64,000 nt of DNA from Streptomyces polyasparticus (GTDB taxonomy: Bacteria > Actinomycetota > Actinomycetes > Streptomycetales > Streptomycetaceae), in assembly GCF_014493765.1 (NCBI RefSeq), contig NZ_JACTVJ010000007.1, positions 186,001 through 250,000 of the forward strand, written 5' to 3'. The position numbers and the translations under genes are program-made. Below, one piece after another: positions 1 through 9,916 of this stretch; position 1 is the first letter of the stretch, and each line of letters opens with the position of its first letter. The notes beneath the pieces were generated by a model, which did no database searches, was not told the origin of the DNA, and saw nothing but the letters and a program-made list of their open reading frames with translations.

Positions 1-25
1 GTCCCCCGAGCCGTCGACGGGTCCT

Positions 26-583
26 GTGGGCCTGGCCACGAGCATGGGCGAGGTCGCGGAGGGCGCGGGTCTGGTCGCCGTCGTCGCCGTGCTCGCGCCG
101 GTACTCGCGGGCACCGCGGCCGCGATCTTCCTGCTCATCGGCTACATCCTGAAGATGCTCAACCCCGAACCCACCTTCGCCAAAACCCTCCTGACGGCCG
201 GCTGGTTCTTCGGCGCGCTCACCGCCGCGGGCATCCTGGTCGCGGCTGTCGGGCTCCTGATGACCGCGCTGCGCAACGGCTCCACGTCGCAGGCGGCCGG
301 AGGCGGTGAGCTGACCGGGGAGGTCGCACGCGCCAGGGAAGCCTGGTGCGATGCGCTTCTGGAGCGGGGTGTGCTGCCGTTCCTGCGTGAGGCCCTGGCC
401 GACCCCGGTGCGGCCAGGCATCCGACCGCGAGCCCGCCGTCCAGCCGTATGCCCCAACTCGGCTACAGCCACCCGGGCTTCAGCAGCCCCGACGGCGGCC
501 CGCCGGCGGGCCCCAAGCCCAGCTTCTCGAGCCCGGACTTCTCCAGCCCGGACTTCGGGGGGCCGGAGCATCAGCCGGACTGA
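26..583 (+). CDS. Membrane protein of unknown function (5' end uncertain)
   Basis: I do not recognise the family. The first 45 residues contain a long hydrophobic segment (about 15-43). A second one lies at about 54-80, followed by a charged stretch and a Pro/Ser/Gly-rich tail with repeated FSSPDF-like units, which is probably cytoplasmic and disordered. The frame is open to the left edge of the window, so the GTG at 26 may not be the true start; ATG 44 is another option. It converges on the HxlR gene, with a 16-bp tandem repeat and a parS site between them. Confidence 0.55.
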   Translation: MGLATSMGEVAEGAGLVAVVAVLAPVLAGTAAAIFLLIGYILKMLNPEPTFAKTLLTAGWFFGALTAAGILVAAVGLLMTALRNGSTSQAAGGGELTGEVARAREAWCDALLERGVLPFLREALADPGAARHPTASPPSSRMPQLGYSHPGFSSPDGGPPAGPKPSFSSPDFSSPDFGGPEHQPD

Positions 584-614
584 CGAGCCGCGGTCCGGCT
601 CAGGTGATGTCCAT

Positions 615-662
615 CTCAGGTGCCGTCCGGCTCAGGTGCCGTCCGGCTCAGGTGCCGTCCGG
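615..662. repeat. Three tandem copies of a 16-bp unit
   Basis: The unit CTCAGGTGCCGTCCGG occurs three times in exact tandem (615-630, 631-646, 647-662). A degenerate fourth copy lies just upstream, from about 597. It sits between two convergent genes and ends 9 bp before a perfect parS site. No function is evident. Confidence 0.85.
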
Positions 663-671
663 CCAGGCGTT

Positions 672-685
672 GTTTCACGTGAAAC
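672..685. promoter_or_regulatory. parS: parS site (perfect GTTTCACGTGAAAC)
   Basis: A perfect 14-bp match to the Streptomyces ParB binding site. It overlaps the stop codon of the minus-strand HxlR gene at the convergent junction with the gene to the left. Confidence 0.9.
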
Positions 686-1124
686 GGGCGGGCCGCGCAG
701 GGAGTTCGGCTTCCCGTAGCCGCAACAGCCGCTCCCCGGTCGCGTACAGCTCGACCAGAAGAGGGCGCAGCGCCCGGCCCGCCTCTGTCAGTTCGTAACG
801 CGTACGGACAGGAAAGCCGCGCCTCCGCTCGACCGTGACCAGACTGCTCTCCTGAAGGGTGCGCAGCCGCTCGCTGAGCACCTTCGCGGAGAGCTCCGGC
901 AGCCGTGTCCGCAGCTCCGTGAAGCCGCGAGGGCCGCCCATCAGCTCACGCAGCACCAGCGTGGTCCAGCGGCCCGCTACGGCGGCGAGCGCGGCCTCCA
1001 CGGGGCAGCCGGGCTCGGGGCGGCGGGTCCGACCGGCCGAGCCGGGCACCAACTCCGGGTCCCAGCCGTGGATTTCCGTTTGGTGACCTATTTCGCCGGA
1101 CTGTTCACTCGTCGTATGACGCAT
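675..1124 (-). CDS. HxlR-family winged-helix transcriptional regulator
   Basis: 149 residues. The HxlR signature is clear: a Cys at about 40 followed by PVEAALAAVAGRW, then LRELMGGPRGFTELRTRLP and the winged helix ending near residue 115. Members are usually dimeric regulators of a neighbouring gene, often sensing reactive electrophiles or redox change through the N-terminal Cys. The ATG at 1124 has a GGGGAG directly against it, too close to act as its ribosome site, so translation may start a little later (TTG/GTG codons at about residues 25-26). It is divergent from, and overlaps the 5' end of, the SnoaL-like gene, which is its likely target. Confidence 0.85.
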   Translation of the reverse strand: MRHTTSEQSGEIGHQTEIHGWDPELVPGSAGRTRRPEPGCPVEAALAAVAGRWTTLVLRELMGGPRGFTELRTRLPELSAKVLSERLRTLQESSLVTVERRRGFPVRTRYELTEAGRALRPLLVELYATGERLLRLREAELPARPARFT

Positions 1125-1571
1125 CTCCCCAGTGTGCCGCTGGCGACCGGCGCAGCCGAGCATCCGTATGCCTTCGCCCGGGCCTTCAACACCTTCGATC
1201 CGGCGGTGCTGGACCAGGTCTACGAGCCCGGGGCGGTCTTCGTGCCCGAGCCGGGCCACGAGGTCACGGGAGCAGGGCGGATACGGGCCAACGCGGAGTT
1301 CCTCGCGCTGCGGGTGCCCATCCGTGTGACGCCGCGCCACACCTACGTGGCCGGCGAACTGGCGCTTCTGATCGTCGACTTCGTGATCGCCGGCGTCGCC
1401 GCGCACGGCGGCTCCGTACACATCGAGGGCACCGCCACCGACGTGGCCCGCCGGGGCCCGGACGGCTTCTGGCGCTACGTGATCGACAACCCCTTCGGTA
1501 CGGCCGCCCCCTTCGGCACCGGCAACCCCACCGCAACCGCCGGCGCGCCCGATGCGGGGCGGACCGAGTAA
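1116..1571 (+). CDS. SnoaL-like / NTF2-fold protein
   Basis: About 151 residues from ATG 1116; GTG 1134 is an alternative. The pattern of an N-terminal helix (FARAFNTFDPAVLDQVYEPGAVFVPEPG), a helix with an NAEFLAL motif, and then three to four beta strands ending in W-R-Y-V-I-D-N-P is typical of small NTF2-fold proteins with a SnoaL-like or DUF4440-like pocket. Such proteins bind or isomerise small molecules; the substrate cannot be read from sequence. The C-terminal 20 residues are Gly/Ala/Pro-rich. The start overlaps the start of the divergent HxlR gene, which suggests regulation by it. Confidence 0.7.
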   Translation: MTHLPSVPLATGAAEHPYAFARAFNTFDPAVLDQVYEPGAVFVPEPGHEVTGAGRIRANAEFLALRVPIRVTPRHTYVAGELALLIVDFVIAGVAAHGGSVHIEGTATDVARRGPDGFWRYVIDNPFGTAAPFGTGNPTATAGAPDAGRTE

Positions 1572-1606
1572 CCCGGGCCGCCCCGCCATCGAGAGGACGC
1601 CGTCGT

Positions 1607-3508
<1,902 letters not shown>

Positions 3509-3589
3509 GTGTGCAAAGGTGCCCCCACGCTAGCGTCATGTCGGCCACGCTGAACAGAGGGCCCCTTTCGTTCTTGCGATGATCGGTCG

Positions 3590-4999
3590 GTGACCACCAC
3601 GCCTCAGCCACCTCAGCAGCCGCCCCATCCCCCGCACGCTCCGGGGCATGGACACAGCCACAGCCACGGCCCCGCCGCCCCCGTCTCCACGCATCTGCGC
3701 AAGGTGATCGCGGCCGTTCTGATCCCGTTCGCCACGGCGGTGCTCGTCGGGCTCGCGATCCTGTGGCCCGGCTCTGCGCCCGAGCACAAGCGCACCGGTG
3801 TGGGCTTCGACCGGCAGACGTACTCGGCGAAGGTCACCGAGGTGCAGCAGGTCGACTGCAAGGACGTCAACGCCTCCCAGGTCCCGCCGACCGGCGACAC
3901 CTCCACCGCCGAGGGCAACTCCGCGCAGCAGCAGGCGACCGGGGAGTGCAAGAAGGCGACGATCGAGGTGACGGCCGGACCCGACAAGGGCCGCACGTTC
4001 ACCGAGATCGTCCAGCCGGACGCACCACGGCAGTTGGAGGAGGGGCAGGAGGTGGTGGTCGCCTACGCGCCCGACGCTCCCGAGGAACTGCAGTACTCGG
4101 TGACGGATGTGAACCGCGGCACCCCGATGTGGCTGCTCGCCGCGATCTTCGCGCTGGCCGTGGTGGTGGTGGGCCGGATGCGCGGCGTGATGGCGCTGGT
4201 CGCTCTTGCGGTGAGCTTCGCGGTGCTGACCCTGTTCATCCTGCCGGCGATTCTGCAGGGCTCGAACCCGCTGGTCGTGGCGGTGGTCGGGGCCAGCGCG
4301 ATCATGCTGCTCGCGCTGTACATGTGCCATGGACTCACCGCCCGTACGTCGGTGGCGGTGCTCGGCACGCTGATCTCGCTGCTTCTGATCGGGCTGCTCG
4401 GCTCGCTGTTCATCGGCTGGGCCTCGCTGACCGGCAACACCGACGACAACACCGGCCTGATCCACGGCCTCTACCCCGAGATCGACATGAGCGGTCTGCT
4501 GCTCGCGGGCGTCATCATCGGTTCGCTCGGTGTGCTCGACGACGTGACGGTCACACAGACCTCCGCCGTATGGGAGCTGCACCAGGCCGATCCGTCCATG
4601 AGCGCACGGCAGTTGTATCGGGCGGGCATCCGGATCGGCCGCGATCACATCGCGTCGGTGGTCAACACCTTGGTCCTGGCGTACGCGGGCGCGGCCCTGC
4701 CGCTGCTTCTGCTCTTCTCGATCGCCCAGTCCAGCGTGGGCACGGTGGCCAACAGCGAGCTGGTGGCGGAGGAGATCGTACGGACCCTCATCGGGTCGAT
4801 CGGCCTGGTGGCGTCCGTACCCGTGACGACGGCGCTGGCGGCGCTGGTGGTGGCGAAGGACAAGGGGCCGGGGGTGCAGGGTCCGGGGGCGCCCGCACCA
4901 GGGTCACCCGTGACGGGGGCACCGGCTTCCCTCACGGAGACGGGGCGGATGAAGGCGATCAAGCTGGGCGGGGGCAGCGGGCGGCGCCGCAAGCGGTGA
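3590..4999 (+). CDS. YibE/F-family membrane protein
   Basis: 469 residues, GTG start. A His/Pro-rich N-terminus (HGHSHSHG) precedes one membrane segment (about 38-60). An extracytoplasmic beta-rich region (about 65-175) follows, then a set of about seven to eight membrane helices with GLIHGLYPEIDMSGLL and GVLDDVTVTQTSAVWEL, the conserved core of YibE/F proteins. The family is widespread in Gram-positives; its substrate is unknown, with transport suggested by topology. The His-rich start might bind metal, which is my inference. It is divergent from thiC and convergent with ssgA. Confidence 0.88.
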   Translation: MTTTPQPPQQPPHPPHAPGHGHSHSHGPAAPVSTHLRKVIAAVLIPFATAVLVGLAILWPGSAPEHKRTGVGFDRQTYSAKVTEVQQVDCKDVNASQVPPTGDTSTAEGNSAQQQATGECKKATIEVTAGPDKGRTFTEIVQPDAPRQLEEGQEVVVAYAPDAPEELQYSVTDVNRGTPMWLLAAIFALAVVVVGRMRGVMALVALAVSFAVLTLFILPAILQGSNPLVVAVVGASAIMLLALYMCHGLTARTSVAVLGTLISLLLIGLLGSLFIGWASLTGNTDDNTGLIHGLYPEIDMSGLLLAGVIIGSLGVLDDVTVTQTSAVWELHQADPSMSARQLYRAGIRIGRDHIASVVNTLVLAYAGAALPLLLLFSIAQSSVGTVANSELVAEEIVRTLIGSIGLVASVPVTTALAALVVAKDKGPGVQGPGAPAPGSPVTGAPASLTETGRMKAIKLGGGSGRRRKR

Positions 5000-5023
5000 T
5001 ACGGCCTGCGCGCGGGCGGGGGC

Positions 5024-5455
5024 TCAGCCCGTGCTCTCCGCCAGGATGCGCCCGAGCGCCTCGTCGAGATGCGTGTCGAAGTCGGCGAGGGCGCGCTCCT
5101 GGCCGAGCGGGACCAGCCGGTCCGTACGGTCGAGGAAGGCGATCAGCGGTGCGATGGAGACCTTGAACAGGGCCTGGTCAGTGCCCACTTGGAGCCTGAT
5201 CAGCGCGTCGCACAGCGGGTCGCTGCCATGCGGGGCGATGTGCACATCGCCTTCGCCACAGGGGTTGTTGATGCCGTCGACCAGCAGCTCACGGCTGAAC
5301 GCCCAGGTCACAGGGGCGTCTCCGGGCAGATGGAAAGTCAGGCGCACGGCATAGGGGTCACGCGTCCAGTACCGGAGTTCCACCGGAATCCGGAAGGAGA
5401 GTTCCTCGGAGACGAGAAAACTCATCATGACCTCTGCGTGTACGGACTCGCGCAT
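5024..5455 (-). CDS. ssgA: SsgA, sporulation-specific cell-division activator
   Basis: 143 residues, the length of SsgA-like proteins (SALPs). The text MSFLVSEELSFRIPVELRY and the later LVPLGQE and DFDTHLDEALGRIL match the SsgA subfamily as I remember it. SALPs are found only in sporulating actinomycetes; SsgA helps select septum sites and, with SsgB, places FtsZ during sporulation division. The start at 5455 has GGGGTAGG upstream; an internal Met at residue 11 is an alternative. ssgR lies just upstream on the same strand, the known arrangement in which SsgR activates ssgA. Confidence 0.93.
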   Translation of the reverse strand: MRESVHAEVMMSFLVSEELSFRIPVELRYWTRDPYAVRLTFHLPGDAPVTWAFSRELLVDGINNPCGEGDVHIAPHGSDPLCDALIRLQVGTDQALFKVSIAPLIAFLDRTDRLVPLGQERALADFDTHLDEALGRILAESTG

Positions 5456-5493
5456 CGCCTACCCCGTCGTCTGCCGCGTCTTGAGTTGGGCCC

Positions 5494-5526
5494 GGAATCA
5501 TGTCCAGGAATCACGGCCAGGAATCA
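5494..5526. promoter_or_regulatory. Phased GGAATCA direct repeats upstream of ssgA (possible SsgR site)
   Basis: GGAATCA occurs three times at 5494, 5507 and 5520, exactly 13 bp apart, between 38 and 71 bp upstream of the ssgA start. The repetition is plain in the sequence. That it is the SsgR operator is my inference. Confidence 0.4.
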
Positions 5527-5671
5527 TCTTCCTGACGCTCCTGGCAGTTTGCTGAACGTACTCATCGGATCACAAGGAGTGAGTTTTCAGATACTGATAC
5601 GCCACGCGCCGCGCCCGTACAAGCACTCGCCAGGGCACTTCGGAGGGTGACACGGAAGGCGGTTCCGTAAA

Positions 5672-5725
5672 CCTTCCCAGGCCGAGCGATCACAGACCGC
5701 CTTCCCGGGCTGGGCGATCACAGAC
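5672..5725. repeat. Imperfect 26-bp direct repeat over the ssgR stop codon
   Basis: A unit beginning CCTTCCC and ending GCGATCACAGAC occurs at 5672-5697 and again at 5700-5725, 28 bp apart, with three differences. The second copy contains the ssgR stop codon; the first lies in the ssgR-ssgA intergenic region. Confidence 0.75.
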
Positions 5726-6569
5726 TGATCGAGAAGGCCAGCGTCCCCAGCTTGCGCCCCACCTCCGTCTGCAACTGGCGCGCCGCGGGCAGCAGTCGGC
5801 CCGCCCGGTGCACGGGCAGCGAGATCGCGATGGTGGCGGCGGTCGAACCCGCGGTGATCGGGATGGCCGCGCAGACATGGCCGAGCGCGTACTCCTGGCG
5901 CTCGACGACCGGCTGCATCCGCGGTACGGCAGCAAGGCGGCGCAGCAGCACACGCTCGTCGCGCACGGTGTACGGGGTGATCGACTGGACGCGGTGGCGG
6001 GCGAGATGGTCACGCCGTGCGTCCTCGTCCAGCTGCGAGAGCAGACACTGGCCGATGGCATGGGCGTGCGCGGTCTGCCGGAAGTCGGCCCACTCCTCGA
6101 CGGCCCGGGCGCCATGGGAGTCCGCGACGGCTTCGACCTGGACCTCGCCCTCGCGGTAGACCGCGAAATAGGTCGGCACACCGATCACATCGCGCCAGTG
6201 CTCCATCACGTCGCCGATCATGGTGCGACGTTTCTCCTTGGCCCCGTTGCTCGCCAGCCGCTCGGCCGCCTCGCCGACGACGAAGACGCCTTTCTCACGG
6301 CGCAGATAGCCCTCATGGGCAAGGGTGCGAAGGAGGTGGTACGCGGTGGGCAGCGGCAGTCCGGCCTCGCGGGCCAGCTGCTTCGCCGGGGCGCCGCCGG
6401 CATGCGAAGCGACCGCTTCGAGCAGGCGCATCGCCCGCTGTACGGACCCGATCAGGGTCGGTGCGGGCGCGGCGGTCGAGACGGTGAGGGTCGAGGCGGT
6501 CGAGACGGTGGGGGTCGAGGCGGTCGAGACGGTGGGGGTCGAGGCGGTGACGGATTCTGCCGAGGCCAC
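5718..6569 (-). CDS. ssgR: SsgR, IclR-family activator of ssgA
   Basis: About 283 residues. An IclR-type winged helix (GSVQRAMRLLEAVASH ... AKQLAREAGLPLPTAYHLLRTL) is followed by the effector domain (GQCLLSQLDEDARRDHLARH, AAIPITAGSTAATIAIS). In S. coelicolor SsgR directly activates ssgA, and gene order here supports the same role. I chose the GTG at 6569 because GGGGAG lies six bases before it; the GTG at 6587 is an alternative. Ahead of the HTH there is a low-complexity Ser/Thr/Ala/Val stretch encoded by 24-bp tandem repeats, which I do not remember in the S. coelicolor protein. Confidence 0.9.
   Translation of the reverse strand: MASAESVTASTPTVSTASTPTVSTASTLTVSTAAPAPTLIGSVQRAMRLLEAVASHAGGAPAKQLAREAGLPLPTAYHLLRTLAHEGYLRREKGVFVVGEAAERLASNGAKEKRRTMIGDVMEHWRDVIGVPTYFAVYREGEVQVEAVADSHGARAVEEWADFRQTAHAHAIGQCLLSQLDEDARRDHLARHRVQSITPYTVRDERVLLRRLAAVPRMQPVVERQEYALGHVCAAIPITAGSTAATIAISLPVHRAGRLLPAARQLQTEVGRKLGTLAFSISL
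6472..6543. repeat. Three tandem 24-bp units inside ssgR
   Basis: Units 6472-6495, 6496-6519 and 6520-6543 start GCGGTCGAGACGGTG. They are near-identical (the first has one substitution), and a partial copy follows. On the coding strand each unit gives eight residues, with TVSTAST as the core. The length keeps the reading frame, so copy number could vary without breaking SsgR. Confidence 0.9.
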
Positions 6570-6778
6570 GGTGCACTCCCCAGGCACGAGGGAACCCCCG
6601 CCTTCGTGGGGTGCGGGGGTGGGCGGTCCGATCGCGCGGGGCGTACGCCCCGCGTCGGTTTCCGGACTTTAACGGCCGCGGACCCCAAGTGCAGGCCCTG
6701 GCCGGAAACTTCCCTCGGGCGAGCGAACCGGAGGCCTGCTCACCGCTCATGAAGCGCTACGAAGGGCGACAACAAACG

Positions 6779-6994
6779 TCACCATTCGGAACGCGTCGAA
6801 GAACTTCCGTCCTTGAACTTCCGTACGAGATAGATGAGTCCACCGACGAGGGCAGCGAAGACGAGGACCTTGAAGAGCAGTCCGACGACGAAGCTGACGA
6901 GCGTCCACAGCACGCTGCCGAACACCACGAGGGCGATCACCGGAATCGCGATCCACTTCACCCACCACGGCATCCCCGCGAGTATCTCCTTCAT
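6779..6994 (-). CDS. Small membrane protein, DUF5326-like
   Basis: 71 residues from ATG 6994. Two hydrophobic helices (about 8-30 and 33-58) are followed by a short basic/Ser tail (RKFKDGSSSTRSEW). It resembles the small Streptomyces DUF5326 membrane proteins. No function is known. Its neighbour downstream is the divergent/convergent ssgR block, and there is no obvious operon partner. Confidence 0.75.
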   Translation of the reverse strand: MKEILAGMPWWVKWIAIPVIALVVFGSVLWTLVSFVVGLLFKVLVFAALVGGLIYLVRKFKDGSSSTRSEW

Positions 6995-7134
6995 GGCGTC
7001 CTGCCTTTCTCCGGACCTCCCTGTGAGCTCCTGCCTCGATGCTAGGCGGACAGGGGTGCCCGGCGGGGCCCTCGCAGCCCTTGTCCTTCCCTGAAGCGAC
7101 CCCTAGGGATCCCGGGGGTGTGCCCCCTGACGAC

Positions 7135-7452
7135 TCAGCCCTCGGGCGGTGAGAAGACCACGAGCACCCGCAGGTCCTCGCTGATGTGATGGAACTTGTG
7201 CGGCACCCCGGCGGGCACATAGACCACGCTGCCGCGCCCCACGGTCGTCGTCTCCATACCGACCGTGAGCGAGGCCCGGCCGCTCACCACGAGGTAGACC
7301 TCGTCCTGCTGATGCGGCTGCTGCGGATCGGCCTGTCCGGCGTCCAGGGCGTACAGGCCGACCGACATGTTCCGCTCGCGCAGAAACTGCAGGTACGCCC
7401 CGTCGTTGGCGGCCCGCTCGGCATCGAGCTCATCCAGTCGGAACGCCTTCAT
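7135..7452 (-). CDS. Small cupin-domain protein
   Basis: About 105 residues from the ATG at 7452; an upstream start at 7482 would add ten. Cupin motif 1 appears as PHQQDEVYLVVSGRASL and motif 2 as GSVVYVPAGVPHKFHHI, so metal ligands His, Gln/Glu and His are present. Single-domain cupins of this kind are often sugar or small-acid binding or dioxygenase-like; the substrate is unknown. It is divergent from the holin-like gene with 71 bp between starts. Confidence 0.85.
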   Translation of the reverse strand: MKAFRLDELDAERAANDGAYLQFLRERNMSVGLYALDAGQADPQQPHQQDEVYLVVSGRASLTVGMETTTVGRGSVVYVPAGVPHKFHHISEDLRVLVVFSPPEG

Positions 7453-7523
7453 AAGCTGCCGATTCCTCTCCTGCTGCCGCACGCCGGTGCCCGGCCGCGA
7501 TCACGTCTGCCACGATCAGACAC

Positions 7524-7901
7524 ATGAAGAATTTCGTAGTCAAGACGATCGCCAACTCGGCTGCGCTGGCCGTGGCCATCTGGCTGGTCCACGACATCAC
7601 GCTCACCGGCAACAGCACGCCTCGCAAGGTGATCACACTGATCGTGGTCGCCCTGGTCTTCGGCCTGGTGAACTTCCTGGTCAAGCCGATCGTGAAGCTG
7701 CTCACCCTCCCCTTGTTCATCCTCACGCTCGGCCTGATCACCCTCGTGGTGAACGCCCTGATGCTGCTGCTCACCTCCTGGCTCGCGGACAAGCTGGACC
7801 TCAGCTTCCACGTGGAGGGCTTCTGGACGGCCGTCGTCGGCGCCCTGATCATCAGCATCGTGTCCTGGGCCATGCACATGGTCCTGCCGGACAAGGACTG
7901 A
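7524..7901 (+). CDS. Phage-holin-family (type 4) small membrane protein
   Basis: 125 residues with four hydrophobic helices and the sequence VKPIVKLLTLPLFILTLGL typical of the phage_holin_4_2 family. Despite the name, these are usually ordinary chromosomal proteins, and no lysis genes are nearby. It is followed after 3 bp by the tyrosine phosphatase gene, so the two are probably co-transcribed. Confidence 0.85.
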   Translation: MKNFVVKTIANSAALAVAIWLVHDITLTGNSTPRKVITLIVVALVFGLVNFLVKPIVKLLTLPLFILTLGLITLVVNALMLLLTSWLADKLDLSFHVEGFWTAVVGALIISIVSWAMHMVLPDKD

Positions 7902-7904
7902 GCC

Positions 7905-8444
7905 ATGGCCTCGTATGACGCCGCCGGCTCCGCCTACGCCCCCTCCTCCGGCACCTTCCGTGTGTGCTTCGTCTGCACGGGCAACATCTGCCGCTCGCCC
8001 ATGGCCGAGCACGTCTTCCGCTCGTACGTGGAGGAGGCCGGCCTCGACGCTCTGGTCGAGGTGGACAGCGCGGGCACGGGCGGCTGGCACGAGGGCGACG
8101 CGGCGGATCCCCGTACGGTCGCGGTGCTCGAGGAGAACGGTTACGGCAGCGAGCACGCAGCCCGGCAGTTCCAGGCCGGCTGGTTCGCGCGGCGGGACCT
8201 GGTGATCGCGCTCGACGAGGGGCATCTGCGCGCGCTGCGCCGCCTCGCCCCGACACCGGCGGACGCCGACAAGGTGCGGCTGCTGCGCTCGTACGATCCG
8301 GGCGCGGCCGGCGACCTGGACGTCCCCGACCCGTACTACGGCGGACGGGACGGCTTCGACACCTGCCTGGAGCTGGTCGAGGCGGCCTGTCCTGGGCTGC
8401 TCACGGCCGTGCGGGGCGCGCTCGGGGAGCGGGGAGCCGCATGA
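7905..8444 (+). CDS. Low-molecular-weight protein-tyrosine phosphatase
   Basis: 179 residues. The P-loop V-C-T-G-N-I-C-R-S carries the catalytic Cys and Arg in the C-x5-R arrangement near residue 22, and the general-acid Asp is in DVPDPYYGG. The short N-terminal extension (about 15 residues) is unusual but harmless. LMW-PTPs dephosphorylate phosphotyrosine; the substrate is unknown. The stop overlaps the start of the next gene (ATGA), so translation is likely coupled to the PLP enzyme. Confidence 0.93.
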   Translation: MASYDAAGSAYAPSSGTFRVCFVCTGNICRSPMAEHVFRSYVEEAGLDALVEVDSAGTGGWHEGDAADPRTVAVLEENGYGSEHAARQFQAGWFARRDLVIALDEGHLRALRRLAPTPADADKVRLLRSYDPGAAGDLDVPDPYYGGRDGFDTCLELVEAACPGLLTAVRGALGERGAA

Positions 8445-9625
8445 GCGGGGACCTGGATCCGGAGGGCATAGGCGCCTCGCGTTCGGCACACGATGACGGT
8501 CACGGGCTCGGGGAGAGCACACGGGCGCTGCGCGCCGGTCTCCCCGAGCCCGTCCAGTTCCAGCCGCCGCTCCCCGGGCCGGTGTTCACCTCCCACTACC
8601 ACTTGGCGGGCGACCCCACCGGCCCCTACACCTACGGGCGCGACGAGAACCCCACCTGGAGCCTGCTCGAACGGGCGATCGCCGAGCTCGAATCACCCTT
8701 GGAGCCCGCCGAGTCGCTGGTCTTCGCCTCCGGGATGGCCGCGCTCTCCGCCGTCCTGTTCTCGCAGCTGCGCGCCGGTGACACCGTGGTCCTGCCGTCG
8801 GACGGCTACCAGGCGCTTCCTCTCGTACGGGAGCAGCTCATCGCGTACGGCATCGAGGTGCGCACCGCACCGACCGGCGGCGACGCCCAGCGTGAGCTGC
8901 TCGACGGCGCCCGGCTGCTGTGGCTTGAGACGCCGTCCAACCCCGGGCTCGACGTGTGCGACATCCGTGCCCTGGCCACGGCCGCGCGGGAGCGGGGTGC
9001 GCTGGTCGCCGTGGACAACACCCTGGCCACGCCGCTGGGCCAGCGCCCGCTCGATCTCGGCGCGGACTTCTCCGTGGCCGCCGCGACCAAGGGGCTCACC
9101 GGGCACGGCGATCTGCTGCTCGGCTGTGTGACCTCGCGTGATCCGGAGCTGCTCGGCCCCGTCCGGCGGTGGCGGAAGATCGTCGGGGCGATTCCCGGGC
9201 CGATGGAGGCCTGGCTCGCGCACCGCTCGCTGGCGACCCTGGAACTGCGGCACGCGCGACAGTGCGCCAACGCCCTTGCCCTGGCAGAGGCATTGAGCAC
9301 CCGAGCCGAGGTGTCGGAGCTGCGGTATCCGGGGCTGCCCGGCGACCCCTCGTATCCGGTCGCGGCCCGTCAGATGCGGCGGTTCGGCAGCGTGGTGTCC
9401 TTCTCGCTCGACTCGCGGGCACGGGCCGAGCGCTTTCTGGCGGCGCTGCGGCTGGTCGACGAAGCGACCAGTTTCGGTGGCGTACGGTCCACCGCCGAAC
9501 GACGGGGACGCTGGGGCGGGGACGCCGTCCCGGAGGGCTTCATCCGCTTCTCGGTAGGGGCGGAGGACCCGCAGGACTTGGTGACGGATGTGCTGCGCGC
9601 ACTGGATGCATCGGCGGATGCCTAG
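8441..9625 (+). CDS. Cystathionine gamma-lyase/synthase-family PLP enzyme
   Basis: 394 residues. Fold-type I Cys/Met-metabolism family. ETPSNP at 163-168, the PLP-binding Asp in VDNT (191-194) and the Schiff-base Lys in AAATKGLTGHGD (Lys217) are all present. The substrate pocket cannot be assigned; gamma-lyase, beta-lyase and gamma-synthase members look alike. The first 40 residues are an extension with no clear homology. Its ATG overlaps the phosphatase stop, and the two plus the holin-like gene form a three-gene run. Confidence 0.9.
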   Translation: MSGDLDPEGIGASRSAHDDGHGLGESTRALRAGLPEPVQFQPPLPGPVFTSHYHLAGDPTGPYTYGRDENPTWSLLERAIAELESPLEPAESLVFASGMAALSAVLFSQLRAGDTVVLPSDGYQALPLVREQLIAYGIEVRTAPTGGDAQRELLDGARLLWLETPSNPGLDVCDIRALATAARERGALVAVDNTLATPLGQRPLDLGADFSVAAATKGLTGHGDLLLGCVTSRDPELLGPVRRWRKIVGAIPGPMEAWLAHRSLATLELRHARQCANALALAEALSTRAEVSELRYPGLPGDPSYPVAARQMRRFGSVVSFSLDSRARAERFLAALRLVDEATSFGGVRSTAERRGRWGGDAVPEGFIRFSVGAEDPQDLVTDVLRALDASADA

Positions 9626-9916
9626 CGCCCGCGGCGCCGACACGGTGACACTCCGCCCTCTGCGGGGCACGGCCGCTGGGCCGCCGCTGCCGACGCGACA
9701 ACTAGGCGGTCTACGTACAACGGACGGCCCGAGCCTCCCCCCTCGTGGCTCGGACCGCCCCGGTTCTGCGCGCGAAGAACCGCTTGAACAAGGCTAGTTG
9801 ACTCTGTGTCAGTGTCCAATCACGGTAGCGACAGCGACCTATCGACTTATTTATAGTTGGGCGGGTTCGGGCGCCAACGGCACTTCGCCACAGGCTCGGG
9901 CTTCGGAGGGGGATAC

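Noticed and set aside
7524-7901. Prophage remnant suggested by the holin-like gene
   Set aside because: The type 4 holin family is common on chromosomes, and no other phage gene is near.
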